Origin: Cribrihabitans marinus
Lineage (GTDB): Bacteria > Pseudomonadota > Alphaproteobacteria > Rhodobacterales > Rhodobacteraceae
DNA length: 64,000 nt
Direction: 5' to 3'
Assembly: GCF_900109035.1 (NCBI RefSeq)
Contig: NZ_FNYD01000002.1
Location: forward strand, 62,001-126,000
Part shown: piece by piece, positions 8,330 to 16,772 of the stretch
How positions within the stretch are numbered: the first letter of the stretch is position 1
How the letters are laid out: each line of letters opens with the position of its first letter
The notes under the pieces: model-generated
Told to the model about the DNA's origin: nothing
Databases searched by the model: none
What the model saw: the letters and a program-made list of their open reading frames with translations, nothing else
Made by a program: the position numbers and the translations under genes

Positions 8330-9121
8330 TCAGATATGCCCGATCCGGCGCAGGAAGCCGGTCAGGATCTCGGCGTAACCCGCCGGTCGCTCGAGGCAGG
8401 GCAGGTGGCCCGCGCGGCGCATCAGGTGGAATTGCGCGCCGGGGATCAACTCGACGGTCTCGCGCACCAGGTCGGGCGGGGTGGAGCCGTCCTCGGATCC
8501 GGCGATGCCCAGCGTGGGCAGGCGCAGGCCGCTGGTGGGCGTGTAAAAATCGGTGCCCGAGATCGCTGCCATGCAGCCGAGATAGCCCTCGACAGGCTGC
8601 CGGGTCAGCATGTTGCGCCACAGCGCGACATCGGGCGTGGCGCGGTAGTCGCGGGAGAACCACCGCTCCATCGTGGCATCGGCCAGCGCCGCGATGCCGC
8701 CCTTGCGCACCGCGTCCATCCGTTCGGCCCAGATCTCCGGCGTACCGATCTTGGCGGCGGTGTTGGACAGGACCAGCGCGCGGGTCAGCTCCAGCCGCTT
8801 GACCGCCAGCCCCTGCGCGACCATGCCGCCGATCGAGAGGCCCACGAACACCGCCTCGCGGATCTCCAGGTGATCCAGCAGCGCCTCGGCATCGTGCACC
8901 AGCGCGCCCATCGAATAGGGACCGTTCGGGCAGGCGGACAGCCCGTGCCCGCGCATGTCGTAGCGGACCACGCGCAGGCTGTCGGGCAGGCGCGCCACAA
9001 CCGCGTCCCAGATGCGCAGATCGGTGCCCAGCGCGTTGGCGAAGACCAGTGGTGGGCCGTCCGCGGGGCCGTCCAGCCGGTAATGCAGTCTGATGTCGCC
9101 CAGATCGGCAATCGCGCTCAT
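8330..9121 (-). CDS. Alpha/beta hydrolase, 3-oxoadipate enol-lactonase-like
   Basis: 263 residues with the alpha/beta hydrolase fold. The nucleophile elbow is VGLSIGGMVAQ near residue 98, the acid is in GSEDGSTPP, and the histidine is in RRAGHLPCLERP. RYDMRGHGLSACPNGPYSMG is very typical of PcaD, which hydrolyses 3-oxoadipate enol-lactone in the beta-ketoadipate pathway. No other pca genes are near, so the true substrate may differ. It is the last gene of a five-gene minus-strand operon, and its ATG overlaps the stop of the EEP-family gene by 4 nt. Confidence 0.8.
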   Translation of the reverse strand: MSAIADLGDIRLHYRLDGPADGPPLVFANALGTDLRIWDAVVARLPDSLRVVRYDMRGHGLSACPNGPYSMGALVHDAEALLDHLEIREAVFVGLSIGGMVAQGLAVKRLELTRALVLSNTAAKIGTPEIWAERMDAVRKGGIAALADATMERWFSRDYRATPDVALWRNMLTRQPVEGYLGCMAAISGTDFYTPTSGLRLPTLGIAGSEDGSTPPDLVRETVELIPGAQFHLMRRAGHLPCLERPAGYAEILTGFLRRIGHI

Positions 9122-10314
9122 GGCTCGAACAGGCGCATATGCGCCATGATCTGCCCGTGATCCGAGGCCAGCTTGTTATAGGGTGCCTCGGGGTGGCTGC
9201 CATCGGTCAGGTGGTCGTTGAAGACGCTGAAATACTCCATCTCGCCGATGGCCTTGTCCCATTCGGGGTCGAAATGGCGCGAGAAAAAGATCTGGTCGAT
9301 GCTCTCAAACACCCCGCCGAAGGCCGCAGTATAGACCATGTCGCGCAGCGATTTGCGCACGAACGTCTTTTCGGCCGAGCGCAGTCGCACGCGGTCCACC
9401 GCCTCGGTGATCTGCTCGTTCTCTTCCTTGCTGTAGCGGTCGTTCGGGGCCCGCGCGTCGTGGCGCAGCATCCAGGAGTAGTTGCGGAACGGCACCTCGC
9501 CCGAGATGATCTCGGAGCTGACCGCATGTTCGCCGTCGTTGAAATCGCCCAGCACCATCACCGGGTGGCCGCGGTCCAGCTCGGCCAGGATCTCGCGCCT
9601 GAGCAGCCACGCCTCGGCCATGCGCCGGATCGCGGCGCGCAGGCTGCCCATGGCGCGACCGGCAGGGTCATAGGCGGTCAGCACCTCCTCGGGCGCGAAC
9701 TCGGCACCTTCGGGCGTGATGAACTCGCCCAGCTTGGACTTGAGGTGGCAGTTGAAGACGGTCACGATCCGGCCACCGACCGGAACCCGCACCTTGAGGA
9801 TCGGGCGCGACAGACGGTGCAGCACGTATTGCCCGGCCCCCGCCTCGCCGCCCAGCGCGGCCATCGGGATGACCAGCGGCTCGGTCAGCGCCTGGATGAC
9901 TTCGGGCGGGCCGTCGAACCCGTTGCGCGACAGGATCGCCAGGCCCGGCCGGCGCTGCCCGGGCGCGCCGTCATTGGCATTGGGCGCAAAGGCCAGGTCG
10001 GCCCCGGCATAGCCGCCAAAGGCGATTTTTCGAAAGATCGCCTTGCGGTGATAGCGTTTCGAGGGGTCGGGGACGGCCGCCTCGTTGGCCGCGATCCCGC
10101 GCCGGTCCGCCTCGGCGACCAGCTCGTGCAACGGCGCCTCGTCGAAAATTTCCTGGAAGCCGACGACATCGGCGTCCAGCGTCAAGAGCTGGTCGGCCAG
10201 CCAATCCTGTTTCCAGGCGTATTCCTCGGGCGTGTAACGCTGGAATTCATAGTATTCCTGATCCGGGCCGATCAGGTTCTTGACGTTGAACGAGGCGATG
10301 GAGAACCGGGTCAT
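9118..10314 (-). CDS. Endonuclease/exonuclease/phosphatase (EEP) family protein
   Basis: 398 residues covering the whole EEP fold: FNVKN at the N-terminus, the metal-binding Glu in VVGFQEIFD, NCHLKSK mid-protein, LGDFNDGEHAV, SIDQIFFS and the C-terminal SDHGQI catalytic His. The family includes nucleases, phosphodiesterases and lipid phosphatases. Nothing here distinguishes them, and no signal peptide is seen. It sits in the middle of the operon with 4-nt overlaps on both sides, between a PLP dehydratase and an enol-lactonase-like hydrolase. That context gives no obvious nucleic acid role. Confidence 0.85.
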   Translation of the reverse strand: MTRFSIASFNVKNLIGPDQEYYEFQRYTPEEYAWKQDWLADQLLTLDADVVGFQEIFDEAPLHELVAEADRRGIAANEAAVPDPSKRYHRKAIFRKIAFGGYAGADLAFAPNANDGAPGQRRPGLAILSRNGFDGPPEVIQALTEPLVIPMAALGGEAGAGQYVLHRLSRPILKVRVPVGGRIVTVFNCHLKSKLGEFITPEGAEFAPEEVLTAYDPAGRAMGSLRAAIRRMAEAWLLRREILAELDRGHPVMVLGDFNDGEHAVSSEIISGEVPFRNYSWMLRHDARAPNDRYSKEENEQITEAVDRVRLRSAEKTFVRKSLRDMVYTAAFGGVFESIDQIFFSRHFDPEWDKAIGEMEYFSVFNDHLTDGSHPEAPYNKLASDHGQIMAHMRLFEP

Positions 10315-11294
10315 GTTTCCGCTCCGAACCGGTCGAGCGCCGTGCGGAAGAGGCCGGCATCGACATTGCCGCCCGAGGCCACCACGATCACCGCATCGCC
10401 GTCGATCTCTTCGGGGCGAAAGAGGGCGGCAGCCAGCGCCACCGCGCCGCCGGGTTCCAGCACGATGCGCAATCGCGCAAAGGCCAGCGCCATCGCGCGC
10501 ATCGCCTCATCCTCGGTGACGGCAAGCCCGGGGCCACAGAGGCGGTGCAGGATCGGGAAGGTGATCTCGCCCGGCTGAGGGGTCAGGATGGCATCGCAGA
10601 TATTGCCGGATTCGGCGGTGTTGCGGCTGATCTGCCCCGCTGCCAGCGAGCGTTTCACGTCGTCGAAGCCCTCGGGCTCGCAGGGGCGGGGGCGCAGGTC
10701 GGGGGCATGGGCCTCCAGCGCCAGCGCAATGCCCGAGCTCAGCCCGCCGCCGCCGCAGCAGATCAGTACGTCGCCCCGGGTGACACCGGCCTCGGCGGCC
10801 TGTTCGGCGATCTCCAGCCCCACGGTGCCCTGTCCCGCGATCACCTGCGGCTCGTCATAGGGCCGGATCAGGGTCAGGCCGCGTTCGGCGGCCAGTGCCG
10901 CGCCGATTTCTTCGCGGCTTTCGCGGGCACGGTCATAAAGCACGACCTCACCGCCCAGCGCGCGGGTGTTGGCGATCTTCACCTCGGGCGCGTCCGAGGG
11001 CATCACGATCACCGCCGCGATTCCGTGCCGCGCCGCCGCCAGTGCCACGCCCTGCGCGTGGTTGCCCGAGGAATAGGCGATGACGCCGCGCGCCCGAACC
11101 TCCGGAGCCAGCGCCGAGACCGCCGACCACGCGCCGCGGAACTTGAAGCTGCCGGTGTGTTGCAGGCATTCGGGTTTGACCAGAACCCGCCGCCCGGCGA
11201 TGCGGTCGAGAAACGGCGAGGACAGGAGCGGGGTTCGCACGGCCTGGCCCGACAGCCGGTGCGCCGCGGCCTCGATCATGGCGAGGCTGGTCAT
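10311..11294 (-). CDS. Threonine/serine dehydratase-like PLP enzyme
   Basis: 327 residues of the fold-type II PLP family. The Schiff-base lysine is in HTGSFKFRGA near residue 50. SSGNHAQGVALAA binds the substrate carboxylate and CCGGGGLSSG near residue 183 holds the phosphate. The length fits catabolic threonine ammonia-lyase, serine racemase or hydroxyaspartate dehydratase; there is no C-terminal regulatory ACT domain. It overlaps both neighbours by 4 nt in the minus-strand operon. It probably eliminates water and ammonia from a small hydroxy amino acid. The exact substrate is uncertain. Confidence 0.85.
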   Translation of the reverse strand: MTSLAMIEAAAHRLSGQAVRTPLLSSPFLDRIAGRRVLVKPECLQHTGSFKFRGAWSAVSALAPEVRARGVIAYSSGNHAQGVALAAARHGIAAVIVMPSDAPEVKIANTRALGGEVVLYDRARESREEIGAALAAERGLTLIRPYDEPQVIAGQGTVGLEIAEQAAEAGVTRGDVLICCGGGGLSSGIALALEAHAPDLRPRPCEPEGFDDVKRSLAAGQISRNTAESGNICDAILTPQPGEITFPILHRLCGPGLAVTEDEAMRAMALAFARLRIVLEPGGAVALAAALFRPEEIDGDAVIVVASGGNVDAGLFRTALDRFGAET

Positions 11295-12118
11295 GGGGCG
11301 TCCAGCACGCGGCGGATCACGTCCAGCGCCTCGGGCTCGTCGAGGAACGGCACATGGCCGCGCGCCGGCACTTCGGCGGCGATCAGGCTGGGCCGGCGGG
11401 CCTGCATCTCGGCCAGGGTTTCGGCCGTCAGAAGGTCCGAGTTGGCGCCCCGGATCACGCCCGTGGGCAGGGGGCTGAGCGCCTCGAAGAGCGGCCAGAG
11501 ATCGGGCGCGGGGCCGGCCTCGGCCTGGGCCAGAAGCGCATCGCGCAGCCGCGCGTCATAGCGCAGCGCCAGGCCATCCGCGGTTTCCTCGAACTGAAAG
11601 GAGGCCTGCTCCCGCCACCGTTCCAGCGGCACGCCTGGAAACTCCTCTTCCATTGCCGCCTTGAGCGTCTCGGCCATCTCGTCCAGCGTCCGCGCGGCCG
11701 GTGGAAGGCCGACGTAACCCATGATCCGCTCCAGCCCGCCGGGCGCGACCACCGGACCGATATCGTTGAGGATCACGGCGTCCAGCCGCTCGGCATCCGA
11801 AGTGGCCAGCGTCATTGCGATCAGCCCGCCGCGCGAGGTTCCCAGAACCGCCACCCGGTCAAGCTCCAGATGGTCGATCAGGTCGATCACGTCACGCGAT
11901 TCCTGCACGATGTTGTAATTGGTGAAGTCCGGGTCGTGGTCCGACCGTCCGCGCCCGCGATAGTCCATGGCGATCATCCGCAGCTCGTCCAGATGCGGCG
12001 CAAGGAACGAGAAGTCCCGGCAATTGCGGGTCAGGCCGGCCAGGCAGATCAGCGGGCGGCCTTCGCCCCGGTCCTCGTAATACAGCCGTTTTCCGTCGGA
12101 GGTTGTGAAATGGGGCAT
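11291..12118 (-). CDS. Alpha/beta hydrolase
   Basis: 275 residues. The nucleophile elbow is VLGTSRGGLIA near residue 95, the oxyanion segment is ICLAGLTRNCRDF, and the C-terminal His is in EVPARGHVPFLDEP. The MDYRGRGRSDHDPD stretch places it with dehalogenase/lactonase-type hydrolases. The ATG shares its last base region with the stop of the upstream haloacid dehalogenase gene (1-nt overlap), and its stop overlaps the PLP dehydratase by 4 nt. A role in ester, lactone or carbon-halogen hydrolysis is plausible from the context only. Confidence 0.82.
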   Translation of the reverse strand: MPHFTTSDGKRLYYEDRGEGRPLICLAGLTRNCRDFSFLAPHLDELRMIAMDYRGRGRSDHDPDFTNYNIVQESRDVIDLIDHLELDRVAVLGTSRGGLIAMTLATSDAERLDAVILNDIGPVVAPGGLERIMGYVGLPPAARTLDEMAETLKAAMEEEFPGVPLERWREQASFQFEETADGLALRYDARLRDALLAQAEAGPAPDLWPLFEALSPLPTGVIRGANSDLLTAETLAEMQARRPSLIAAEVPARGHVPFLDEPEALDVIRRVLDAP

Positions 12119-12804
12119 CAGCGTCCTGCAAGATCGGGGATGGCGGTCAGGTCCGAGAGTACATGGGCGGGCTGCGCCGGCAAGCGGTCCATCGGCTCTT
12201 GCGCGCGGTTGACCCAGGCCGTGACGAAGCCGTAGCCGGCCGCCGATGCGGCGTCCCAGCCGTTGGAGCTGACAAAGAGCACCTGCGCGCGCATGCAGCC
12301 GAAGCGTTGGCCAACCAGGTCATAGACCCGCGCGTCGGGCTTGAAGATGCCGACGCTTTCCACCGACAGCACGTCGTCCAGAAGATCGCCCAGCCTGGCG
12401 GAGTCCACTGCCGCGCGAAGCATCTCGGGCGATCCGTTCGACAGGATCGCGGTTTGATGCCCGGTGGCTTTAAGACTGCGCAGCATCTCCGGCACTTCGG
12501 GATAGGCCGACAGTTCCCAGTAGAGGTCCAGGAGCCTCTGGCGCAAGGCGGCATCGCCATCCAGCCCGCAGGCCTCGAGCGCCCAGTCCAGCCCGTCCTG
12601 CGTCACCTGCCAGAAATCGGCATGCGCCCCGGTGATGGCGCGCAGCCAGGTGTATTGCAACTGCTTGAGCCGCCAGCGTTCGGCCAGCGCGGGCCAGCTG
12701 TCGGCCAAATCGGCATGTTCGGGTTCCGCCGCGGCCTGCCGCGCGGCGGCGGCCACGTCGAAAAGCGTGCCGTAGGCGTCGAAGATGCAGGTGGTGATCG
12801 GCAT
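12118..12804 (-). CDS. Haloacid dehalogenase, type II (HAD superfamily)
   Basis: 228 residues, the normal length of L-2-haloacid dehalogenases. The motifs are in order: nucleophile Asp in FDAYGTLFDV, ILSNGSPEML (motif 2), the lysine in GIFKPDARVYD, and SSNGWDAASAAGYGF followed by WVNR. The SSNxWDA signature separates true 2-haloacid dehalogenases from phosphatases of the superfamily. It would hydrolyse (S)-2-haloacids to (R)-2-hydroxyacids in the cytoplasm. It is the first gene of the five-gene operon; its upstream region 12805-12931 is shared with the divergent FKBP gene. Confidence 0.88.
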   Translation of the reverse strand: MPITTCIFDAYGTLFDVAAAARQAAAEPEHADLADSWPALAERWRLKQLQYTWLRAITGAHADFWQVTQDGLDWALEACGLDGDAALRQRLLDLYWELSAYPEVPEMLRSLKATGHQTAILSNGSPEMLRAAVDSARLGDLLDDVLSVESVGIFKPDARVYDLVGQRFGCMRAQVLFVSSNGWDAASAAGYGFVTAWVNRAQEPMDRLPAQPAHVLSDLTAIPDLAGR

Positions 12805-12931
12805 GGCCCGGCCCCTCTGTTCGCGCGCAGACTGGCACAGCGACGCGGGCTGCGAAAGGTCCGCCGGTTTACATCGCGAACACAGCTATTACGTTGGGGC
12901 CTTGTTCAAAGCAAACCGCAACGGAGAATTC

Positions 12932-13360
12932 ATGACCGAAGTAAAAAGCGGCGACACCGTCGCCATTCACTACACTGGAACGCTGCGCGACGGCCAGACC
13001 TTCGACTCGTCCGAAGGCCGGGATCCGCTGGCCTTCGAGGTGGGGTCCGGTCAAATCATCCCCGGTCTCGACGCCGCGATGCCGGGAATGGAAGTGGGCG
13101 ACAAGAAGCGCGTCGAGGTCGAGTGCCAGGAGGCCTATGGCCCTGTCAATCCCGAGGCGCGTCAGGCCGTCCCGCGCGAGGGTATTCCCGACGAGATCCC
13201 GCTCGAGATCGGCTCGCGCCTGCAGATGCAGTCGCCCGACGGCCAGGCCGTGCCGGTCACGGTGGTCGAGGTAGACGAGGCCACGGTAACCCTGGACGCC
13301 AACCACCCGCTGGCGGGTCAGGACCTGATCTTCGATATCGAACTGGTGTCGATCGACTGA
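12932..13360 (+). CDS. FKBP-type peptidyl-prolyl cis-trans isomerase (SlyD-like)
   Basis: 142 residues. The FKBP core is recognisable from VAIHYTGTLRDGQTFDSS and the active-site loop IIPGLDAAMPGMEVGDKK. An inserted flap domain sits at residues ~70-120, and the chain ends in HPLAGQDLIFDIELVS, the pattern of SlyD/FkpB-type isomerases. It lacks the His-rich metal-binding tail of Escherichia coli SlyD and has no signal peptide. It should therefore act as a cytoplasmic folding catalyst or chaperone. The start ATG has a GGAG 7 nt upstream. It is convergent with fabI. Confidence 0.9.
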   Translation: MTEVKSGDTVAIHYTGTLRDGQTFDSSEGRDPLAFEVGSGQIIPGLDAAMPGMEVGDKKRVEVECQEAYGPVNPEARQAVPREGIPDEIPLEIGSRLQMQSPDGQAVPVTVVEVDEATVTLDANHPLAGQDLIFDIELVSID

Positions 13361-13391
13361 ACGGCCGATCCGGCTGCCCGGCCGCAGCCCG

Positions 13392-14183
13392 TCACATCGC
13401 CTCGGGCTGCGGCATGCCGACGACGTGGAAACCGCCATCGACGTGGATGATCTCGCCGGTGGTGCAGGCGCCTGCGTCCGAGGCCAGGTAGACCGCCGTG
13501 CCGCCCACCGCCTCGAGCGTGGCATTCGCCCGCAGGGGCGAGTTGTGCTCGGTGAACTTGTAGGTCTTGCGCGCGCCGCCGATGGCCGCGCCGGCCAGTG
13601 TGCGCATCGGGCCGGGCGAGATGGCGTTCACGCGGATGCCCTCGGGGCCCAGGTCGTTGGCCAGGTAGCGCGTGGTGGATTCCAGCGCCGCCTTGGCCAC
13701 GCCCATCACGTTGTAATTCGGAACCACCCGGTTGCTGCCCTGATAGGTCAGCGTCAGCAGCGTGCCGCCGTTCTCGGTCATCATCGGATGCGCGCGGCGG
13801 GCCACCTCGATGAAGGAATAGGCCGAGATATCCATCGAATTCTTGAAATTCGCCCGGCTGGTGTTGAGGAACCGGCCGGTCAGTTCGGACTTGTCGGAAT
13901 AGGCGATGGCATGAACGACGAAGTCGATCGTCGGCCAGCGCGCGGCCAGCTCGCCGAAGGCACGGTCGAGCGACGCGTCATCGGTGACATCCGCATCGAT
14001 CATGAAATCGCTGCCGATGCCGGCCGCCAGCGGCTCCAGCCGTTTGCCGAACGCCTCGCCCTGGTAGGTGAAGGCCAGCTCGGCGCCGGCCTCGTGCATG
14101 GCACGGGCGATGCCCCAGGCAATCGAGCGGTCATTGGCGACGCCCATGATGAGACCGCGTTTGCCCTTGAGTGTGTTCGACAT
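13392..14183 (-). CDS. fabI: Enoyl-[acyl-carrier-protein] reductase
   Basis: 263 residues of the atypical short-chain dehydrogenase FabI. The N-terminal GKRGLIMGVANDRSIAWGI is the FabI-specific nucleotide motif. YNVMGVAKAALES holds the catalytic Tyr and Lys with six residues between them. HAIAYS and ISPGPMRTLA are also characteristic. It performs the last reduction of each fatty acid elongation cycle, using NAD(P)H. It is third in the order fabA-fabB-fabI on the minus strand, 7 nt after fabB, so the three are co-transcribed. It is the target family of triclosan-type inhibitors. Confidence 0.96.
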   Translation of the reverse strand: MSNTLKGKRGLIMGVANDRSIAWGIARAMHEAGAELAFTYQGEAFGKRLEPLAAGIGSDFMIDADVTDDASLDRAFGELAARWPTIDFVVHAIAYSDKSELTGRFLNTSRANFKNSMDISAYSFIEVARRAHPMMTENGGTLLTLTYQGSNRVVPNYNVMGVAKAALESTTRYLANDLGPEGIRVNAISPGPMRTLAGAAIGGARKTYKFTEHNSPLRANATLEAVGGTAVYLASDAGACTTGEIIHVDGGFHVVGMPQPEAM

Positions 14184-14190
14184 GTTCTTG

Positions 14191-15420
14191 TTATCCGTTG
14201 TATTTCGACAGGATCATCGACCCGTTGGTGCCGCCGAAGCCGAAGCTGTTGGTCATCACGCTGTCCAGGCCCGCGTTTTCGCGCGTTTCGGTGGCGATCT
14301 CGGCGGGGTTCAGAGCCGGATCCAGCGTTTCGACATTGATCGAGGGCGTGATGAAGTCATGCTCGAGCATCAGCAGCGAGAAAATCGCCTCGAGCGCGCC
14401 GGCGGCGCCCTGGGCGTGGCCGGTCATCGACTTGGTGGAACTGATCGGCGGCTGGTCCTGCCCCTCGAAGACCCGGCGCACCGCCTCGACCTCGCCCACG
14501 TCGCCCACGGGCGTCGAGGTGCCATGCGCGTTGATATAGCCGACGCGGCGCCCCTCGGGCAGGGTGGACATGGCCAGCCGCATGGCGCGCTCGCCGCCCT
14601 CGCCGGAGGGGGCCACCATGTCGTGCCCGTCGCTGGTGGCGGCATAGCCCGTCACCTCGGCATAGATCTTCGCCCCGCGGGCCCTGGCGTGTTCCAGCTC
14701 TTCCAGAACCAGCATCCCGCCGCCGCCCGAAATCACGAACCCGTCGCGGTCAGCATCGAAGGCGCGGCTGGCGCGTTCCGGCGTGTCGTTGTATTTCGAC
14801 GACATAGCCCCCATCGCGTCGAACAGGCAGCTGAGCGTCCAGTCCAGCTCCTCGCCGCCGCCGGCGAACATCACGTCTTGCTTGCCCAGCATGATCTGCT
14901 CGGCCGCGTTGCCGATACAATGCAGCGAGGTCGAACAGGCCGAGGTGATCGAATAGTTGATGCCCTTGATTCTGTAGGCGGTGCTGAGGTTGGCGCTGAT
15001 GGTCGAGCACATGCATTTCGGCACCGCGAACGGCCCGATGCGCTTGGTCGAGCCGGATTTCAGCACCGTCTGGTGCGCGCTCAGCATGGCGCTGGTCGAC
15101 GGCCCGCCCGAGCCGGCGACAAGCCCGGTGCGCGGATTGACGATATCGCCTTCCTCGAGCCCGGCATCGGCGATCGCCTGGCCCATCGCGATATGGGCAT
15201 AGGCCGCGCCCGGACCCATGAAGCGCAGGGCGCGCTTGTCCACGTGGTCCTTGGGGTCGATCTTGAGCGTTCCGGCGATCCGGCTGCGGAAGCCGTGTTC
15301 GGCCATTTCGGCGCTGGCCTCGATGCCCGAACGCCCGGCCTTGAGCGAGGCCAGAACCTCGTCTGCATTGTTCCCGATGGAGGAGACGATCCCCAATCCG
15401 GTGACGACGACGCGACGCAT
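14191..15420 (-). CDS. fabB: 3-oxoacyl-[acyl-carrier-protein] synthase I
   Basis: 409 residues of the beta-ketoacyl-ACP synthase family. The Cys-His-His triad lies in [22 protein letters not shown] and [12 protein letters not shown], and the N-terminus [15 protein letters not shown] is typical. Neighbouring fabA argues for FabB rather than FabF. Together they make unsaturated fatty acids anaerobically, FabB elongating the cis-3-decenoyl-ACP formed by FabA. It sits between fabA (51 nt upstream) and fabI (7 nt downstream) on the minus strand. Confidence 0.95.
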   Translation of the reverse strand: MRRVVVTGLGIVSSIGNNADEVLASLKAGRSGIEASAEMAEHGFRSRIAGTLKIDPKDHVDKRALRFMGPGAAYAHIAMGQAIADAGLEEGDIVNPRTGLVAGSGGPSTSAMLSAHQTVLKSGSTKRIGPFAVPKCMCSTISANLSTAYRIKGINYSITSACSTSLHCIGNAAEQIMLGKQDVMFAGGGEELDWTLSCLFDAMGAMSSKYNDTPERASRAFDADRDGFVISGGGGMLVLEELEHARARGAKIYAEVTGYAATSDGHDMVAPSGEGGERAMRLAMSTLPEGRRVGYINAHGTSTPVGDVGEVEAVRRVFEGQDQPPISSTKSMTGHAQGAAGALEAIFSLLMLEHDFITPSINVETLDPALNPAEIATETRENAGLDSVMTNSFGFGGTNGSMILSKYNG

Positions 15421-15471
15421 ATGCGGTCTCCCTAGAATTCCGTTCCCTGGTGCCCGGTCTTCAGCCGGTTT

Positions 15472-15981
15472 TCAGCTTTCCGACAGCGCAACCTTCATGT
15501 CCTTGACCTGATAGATGACCTCGCCATCGGCTTCGACGCGGCCATCGGCCACGCCCATGGTCAGCCGGCGGGTCTGCACGGCCTTGGTGAAATCCACGTG
15601 ATAGGTCAGCATCTTGCGGTCGGGCCGCACCATGCCGGTCAGCTTGACCTCGCCCACGCCCAGCGCATAGCCGCGCCCCTGCCAGCCGCGCCAGCCCAGG
15701 TTGAAGCCGGTCAGCTGCCACAGCCCGTCCAGGCCCAGACAGCCCGGCATGATCGGGTTGCCGGGGAAATGGCATTCGAAGAACCACAGGTCGGGGCGGA
15801 TGTCGAATTCGGCGATGATATGGCCCTTGCCATGCGCCCCGCCATCCGCGCTGACATCGGTGATGCGGTCCATCATCAGCATCGGCGGTTCGGGCAATTG
15901 TGCGTTTCCGGGCCCGAAGAGCTCGCCGCGGGCGCATTTCAGCAGATCGTCGCGATCGAAGCTGGTGGGATAGTCGGCCAT
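15472..15981 (-). CDS. fabA: 3-hydroxydecanoyl-[acyl-carrier-protein] dehydratase/isomerase
   Basis: 169 residues, the normal FabA length. The active-site histidine is in [14 protein letters not shown] and the catalytic aspartate in [12 protein letters not shown]. The dimer segment [14 protein letters not shown] is also conserved. It dehydrates hydroxydecanoyl-ACP and isomerises the trans-2 double bond to cis-3, the branch point for unsaturated membrane lipids. The start ATG at 15979-15981 is chosen because the family begins MADYPTSF; an in-frame ATG 18 nt upstream is less likely. It is the first gene of fabA-fabB-fabI and is divergent from irr. Confidence 0.95.
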   Translation of the reverse strand: MADYPTSFDRDDLLKCARGELFGPGNAQLPEPPMLMMDRITDVSADGGAHGKGHIIAEFDIRPDLWFFECHFPGNPIMPGCLGLDGLWQLTGFNLGWRGWQGRGYALGVGEVKLTGMVRPDRKMLTYHVDFTKAVQTRRLTMGVADGRVEADGEVIYQVKDMKVALSES

Positions 15982-16307
15982 GCGGGTCGACCCTTTCAAT
16001 TTGCAATATTCCGTTATCTCCCCCTAGCACCCGGCCAAGGACCCATCAAGCCTGTCGCGGCGACGAAACGACGTGCGCGCGGCGCGGTTGGGGGGCTTCG
16101 GGAGGCTGGCGGCCGGAAACGTGGGGGCGGCGGCCGGGCCCGGCCTCAGCGTGTCGAATCCTGTGCCATCCTTATGCCAGATTGGCCCGATAAGGCGCTT
16201 GAAGGCCGGTATTTCGGCGAGGCGGGTTTGCACCTGCGAGTGATTTTCATTTGAAACCGGGGGGCGGTCGCCCCTATATTCCTGAGAACGGAAGGTGAGT
16301 GTCAGCC
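15982..16307. other. Intergenic region fabA-irr (326 nt)
   Basis: No gene was recognised here. The right end carries the irr promoter. The middle (16070-16200) is G+C-rich with short self-complementary runs but no clear terminator. The left end must hold the fabA promoter; an AT-rich stretch at 16001-16015 is the best location, but no convincing box pair was found. No Irr-type direct binding site was identified. Confidence 0.5.
16251..16280 (+). promoter_or_regulatory. Promoter of irr
   Basis: A TTGAAA at 16251-16256 is followed after 18 nt by TATATT at 16275-16280, a good sigma-70-type pair. The predicted start site is about 20 nt upstream of the irr start codon, leaving a short leader. Confidence 0.6.
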
Positions 16308-16727
16308 ATGTTGCCCAACAGCCTTGAGATCGCGACCGATTGGCTCGCCAATGCCGGCCTGCGCCCGACGCGGCAGCGTGTCGCGCTGGCCGAGCTTCTG
16401 GTCGGCGACGGGCGCGACCGTCACGTGACCGCCGAAAGCCTGTTCGACGCTGCGCGGACCCGGGGGGCCACGGTGTCGCTTGCCACGGTCTACAACACGC
16501 TGCGGGCCTTCTGCGATGCCGGCATCCTTCAGGAAATCACCGTCGATGGATCGAAGAGCTATTTCGACACCAACACCCACGACCACCCGCATTTCTTCTG
16601 GGAGGACGAGGGGCGGCTGTCGGACGCGCCCTCGGAGGAGCTGGTGATCCAGAGCCTGCCGGACGCGCCGCCGGGGGCCGAGATCGCCTCGGTCGATGTG
16701 GTGATCCGCCTGCGCCGCAAGGGCTGA
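16308..16727 (+). CDS. irr: Iron response regulator Irr (Fur family)
   Basis: 139 residues. The N-terminal DNA-binding domain contains LRPTRQRVALAELL and SLATVYNTLRAFCDAGIL. The dimerisation/metal domain has FDTNTHDHPHFF, with the His cluster used for heme and metal sensing. In alphaproteobacteria this Fur branch is Irr, which controls heme and iron genes and is degraded or inactivated by heme. The Cys-containing heme regulatory motif of Bradyrhizobium Irr is absent, as in Rhodobacteraceae homologues I recall. The ATG at 16308 lies behind GAAGGTGAG; a GTG at 16299 is an alternative. The next gene starts 45 nt downstream. Confidence 0.88.
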   Translation: MLPNSLEIATDWLANAGLRPTRQRVALAELLVGDGRDRHVTAESLFDAARTRGATVSLATVYNTLRAFCDAGILQEITVDGSKSYFDTNTHDHPHFFWEDEGRLSDAPSEELVIQSLPDAPPGAEIASVDVVIRLRRKG

Positions 16728-16772
16728 ACCCCGTCACACCTGACGCCTGCAATTCCCAAGCAAGGTCGCGCC

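Noticed and set aside
8330-9121. Beta-ketoadipate pathway locus
   Set aside because: The gene resembles pcaD, but no pcaB, pcaC, pcaG or pcaH homologue is near, so a pathway assignment is not supported.
16024-16233. Small gene in the fabA-irr gap
   Set aside because: Short frames exist on both strands but lack a ribosome binding site and any protein-like conservation pattern; the region fits promoter and leader DNA.
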